Origin: Vicinamibacteria bacterium
GTDB taxonomy: Bacteria > Acidobacteriota > Vicinamibacteria > Fen-336
Assembly (NCBI GenBank): GCA_035570235.1
Contig: DATMML010000091.1
Coordinates: 124,001 to 188,000, forward strand
Reading direction: 5' to 3'
DNA: 64,000 nt
A program made the translations under genes and the position numbers. Under the pieces are notes generated by a model. That model saw only the letters and a program-made list of their open reading frames with translations. It was not told the origin of the DNA and made no database searches. Within the stretch, counting starts at the first letter, position 1; each line of letters begins with the position of its first letter. Shown here in pieces: positions 62,443 through 64,000 of this stretch.

Positions 62443-63414
62443 ATGACCCTCCGCGACATCGTCTCCATCGTCGAGCACGATCTGGCCGCGGTGGAGGTCC
62501 TCCTGGAGGAGCAGCTCCGTTCCGGCCTGCTCCCCCAAGAGGACGTCGGGCACCTCCTCCAGGAACGTGGGGAAAGGCGCCTCCACCCCGCCCTGTTGCT
62601 GCTGGGCTGCGGTTTGACCGGGTACAACGGCGACCGGGCGGCCCCGCTCGGAGTGGCGGTGGAGCTCATCCACACCGCCACCCGCCTGCACGACGGCATC
62701 ATCGGCGAGGTCCCGCTGCGCGCGGCCTGCCGCCTCGGCCACCGTTGGGGCAAAGATCTCACCGTGCTCCTCGGCGACTTCCTCCAGGTGAAGTGGGTGT
62801 CGATGGCGCTCTCGCAGGACGACCTGCGTATCCCGCGCCTGCTCCTGGACGTCACCCTGCGCATCGTCGAGGGCCAGATTCTGGACCGGGAGCGCTACGG
62901 CGACCCCGATGTACCCGAGGCCGACCACCTGGACATCGTCCGGCGCAAGTCCGCGGACCTGTTCTCGGCCTGCCTGCGCATCGGCGGCATCCTCGGCAAC
63001 GTTGGGGAGGAGCGGGAGCACGCGCTGGCGAGCTACGGTCTGAATGTCGGGATGTGCCTGCAGGTCGTCGACGACATCCTCGACTTCACGGCTCACGGGA
63101 GGGAAGAGGGCAGGGCGGCCGCCTCCAGCCTCGGGGACGGCAGGGTCACCCTGCCAGCGATCTACCTCATGCGACGCGCGGGAGCGCGCGGGATCGAGGC
63201 GGTCTCGACCATCCTCCGGGACCGTGCCTTCGACCACGTCTCGCGCGAGGAGATCGTGTCCCTCGTGCGTGAGCACGGCGCCCTCGACCAGGCCACAGCC
63301 GCCGCGGAGCGCTACGCGGAGTCCGCACGCCAGGACCTCGGCGCCTTCGGGCCGTCGAGCTACCGGGAAGCCCTGGAGAGGGTCCCCCACTACATCCTCT
63401 CGCGCCACCACTGA
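62443..63414 (+). CDS. Polyprenyl synthetase-like protein with degenerate first Asp-rich motif
   Basis: A 323-residue protein of the trans-isoprenyl diphosphate synthase fold. The second Asp-rich motif is intact (LQVVDDILDF), and LIHTATRLHD, VLLGDFL and RVTLPAIYL match the family. The first motif, DDxxD in active enzymes, is D84-G-I-I-G88, and the adjacent RRG-x-P-T segment is also replaced (LRAACRLGHRWG). Loss of two of three Mg-binding Asp argues for an inactive or partner-type subunit. The ATG at 62443 has GGAGG six bases before it; an ATG at 62407 has none. Last gene of segment 3. Confidence 0.85.
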   Translation: MTLRDIVSIVEHDLAAVEVLLEEQLRSGLLPQEDVGHLLQERGERRLHPALLLLGCGLTGYNGDRAAPLGVAVELIHTATRLHDGIIGEVPLRAACRLGHRWGKDLTVLLGDFLQVKWVSMALSQDDLRIPRLLLDVTLRIVEGQILDRERYGDPDVPEADHLDIVRRKSADLFSACLRIGGILGNVGEEREHALASYGLNVGMCLQVVDDILDFTAHGREEGRAAASSLGDGRVTLPAIYLMRRAGARGIEAVSTILRDRAFDHVSREEIVSLVREHGALDQATAAAERYAESARQDLGAFGPSSYREALERVPHYILSRHH

Positions 63415-63888
63415 GAGCGCTCCCGCGGACGTTTTTATCGTGCCGCGAGGGGCTCGGCAGATCGTTGATGTCGGTGCCCTCACCGTCGGCTCGATCCACG
63501 AGGACTTACAGGATCCACCGTTGCCGTTTGGACTATCTGCCGCAGAGCAGGGCTCCGCCTCGAGCGGCCCAGGTGGGGGGCGGACGTTATCGGAGCAACA
63601 AAAAATACTGCGAGCACTCTTGAGCTGTCAACATTTCACTCTTGGTGTGTCAACTAAGTCTCGTCCCGAAGCTGCCCTATTCTGGCGCGCAACTGGGGTT
63701 TCGAGAGTGCAGGTACGCTCGTTCGGTAGGTGCGGCCGATGAACCAGACTCTCAGTCCAGATCGCCCGGATCAGGTTCGCACACGCGCCCTAGCTATCCT
63801 ACAGAGCGCGCGGGACTCGGCGTGGCTGGTGACGAGGGCGTCCATCTAAGGTCGTGCGTCAACGTCTTCAGCCCTCGACTTGGGTGAA
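63415..63888. other. Non-coding region between the prenyl-synthase-like gene and tRNA-Asp
   Basis: 474 bases with several stops in every frame. Two TGTCAAC elements 22-24 bases apart near 63627-63655 read as TTGACA on the minus strand but lead nowhere obvious. A 36-codon frame at 63739 has no ribosome site. No integrase fragment is recognisable here, although this is where one would be expected beside the attachment site. Confidence 0.4.
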
Positions 63889-63965
<77 letters not shown>

Positions 63966-64000
63966 GCTGGTGGTGACACGACCGGGCAGAGGCGGTCGTC

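Noticed and set aside
63739-63849. A 36-codon rightward frame before the tRNA
   Set aside because: No Shine-Dalgarno and no similarity recognised; expected by chance.

Overview
The window is high-GC DNA with Shine-Dalgarno motifs of the GGAGG type, frequent GTG/TTG starts and tightly packed, overlapping genes. The gene repertoire (multi-Asp-box 'VPS10/sortilin-like' secreted proteins, prolyl oligopeptidase, M28/M13/M49 metallopeptidases, DevBCA-type exporters, KorAB beside a mycobacterial-type 2-oxoglutarate decarboxylase) resembles soil Acidobacteriota; that assignment is an inference from gene content, not from a marker gene.

Layout. 1-2750: a truncated hybrid histidine kinase (two PAS, HisKA, HATPase, two receivers, Hpt), divergent from an alpha/beta hydrolase. 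3739-11845: a leftward, mostly overlapping cluster (MBL hydrolase, M28 peptidase, cyclotransferase-thioesterase fusion, molybdopterin oxidoreductase, M24 peptidase, M49-like peptidase). 11998-16817: an RRM protein with a probable ATT start, a prolyl oligopeptidase, a secreted protein made of 16 tandem heptads, and a PilO/secretin-N/PilP-like composite. 16822-17100: a candidate structured RNA on the minus strand. 17394-19136: an Asp-box propeller protein. 19414-28550 (minus): KorB, KorA, the multifunctional Kgd protein and a YVTN-propeller phosphoesterase. 28730-33002: TetR, DevC, DevA, DevB-type exporter operon ending in an NAPE-PLD-like MBL protein. 33213-41140: aminotransferase and Tag, a large Asp-box protein, an alcohol dehydrogenase, a GGDEF cyclase and an ArfB-like release factor. 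41456-48377: secreted unknown protein, CE15 esterase, divergent M13 peptidase, cysteine hydrolase and a LysR regulator.

48391-63965 looks like a composite genomic island at a tRNA-Asp(GTC) gene. The 47-nt 3' half of the tRNA (anticodon loop to CCA) recurs exactly at 53400 and 57640 and in decayed form at 48391, in the same orientation, cutting the region into three segments. Segment 1 carries a second Asp-box protein and a Cys-rich lipoprotein; segment 2 carries a primase-helicase of the TOTE-conflict type with a VapBC45-like toxin-antitoxin pair; segment 3 carries a second DevBCA-type exporter whose ATPase is fused to a GAF domain with an intact NKFDE (cyclic-nucleotide) signature, plus a LytTR regulator remnant and a prenyl-synthase-like protein with a broken first Asp-rich motif. 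No intact integrase is visible.

The most unusual items are the tandem tRNA-Asp island with its putative defence cargo, the GAF-fused exporter, the cyclotransferase-thioesterase fusion, the heptad protein, and the structured RNA at 16.8-17.1 kb.
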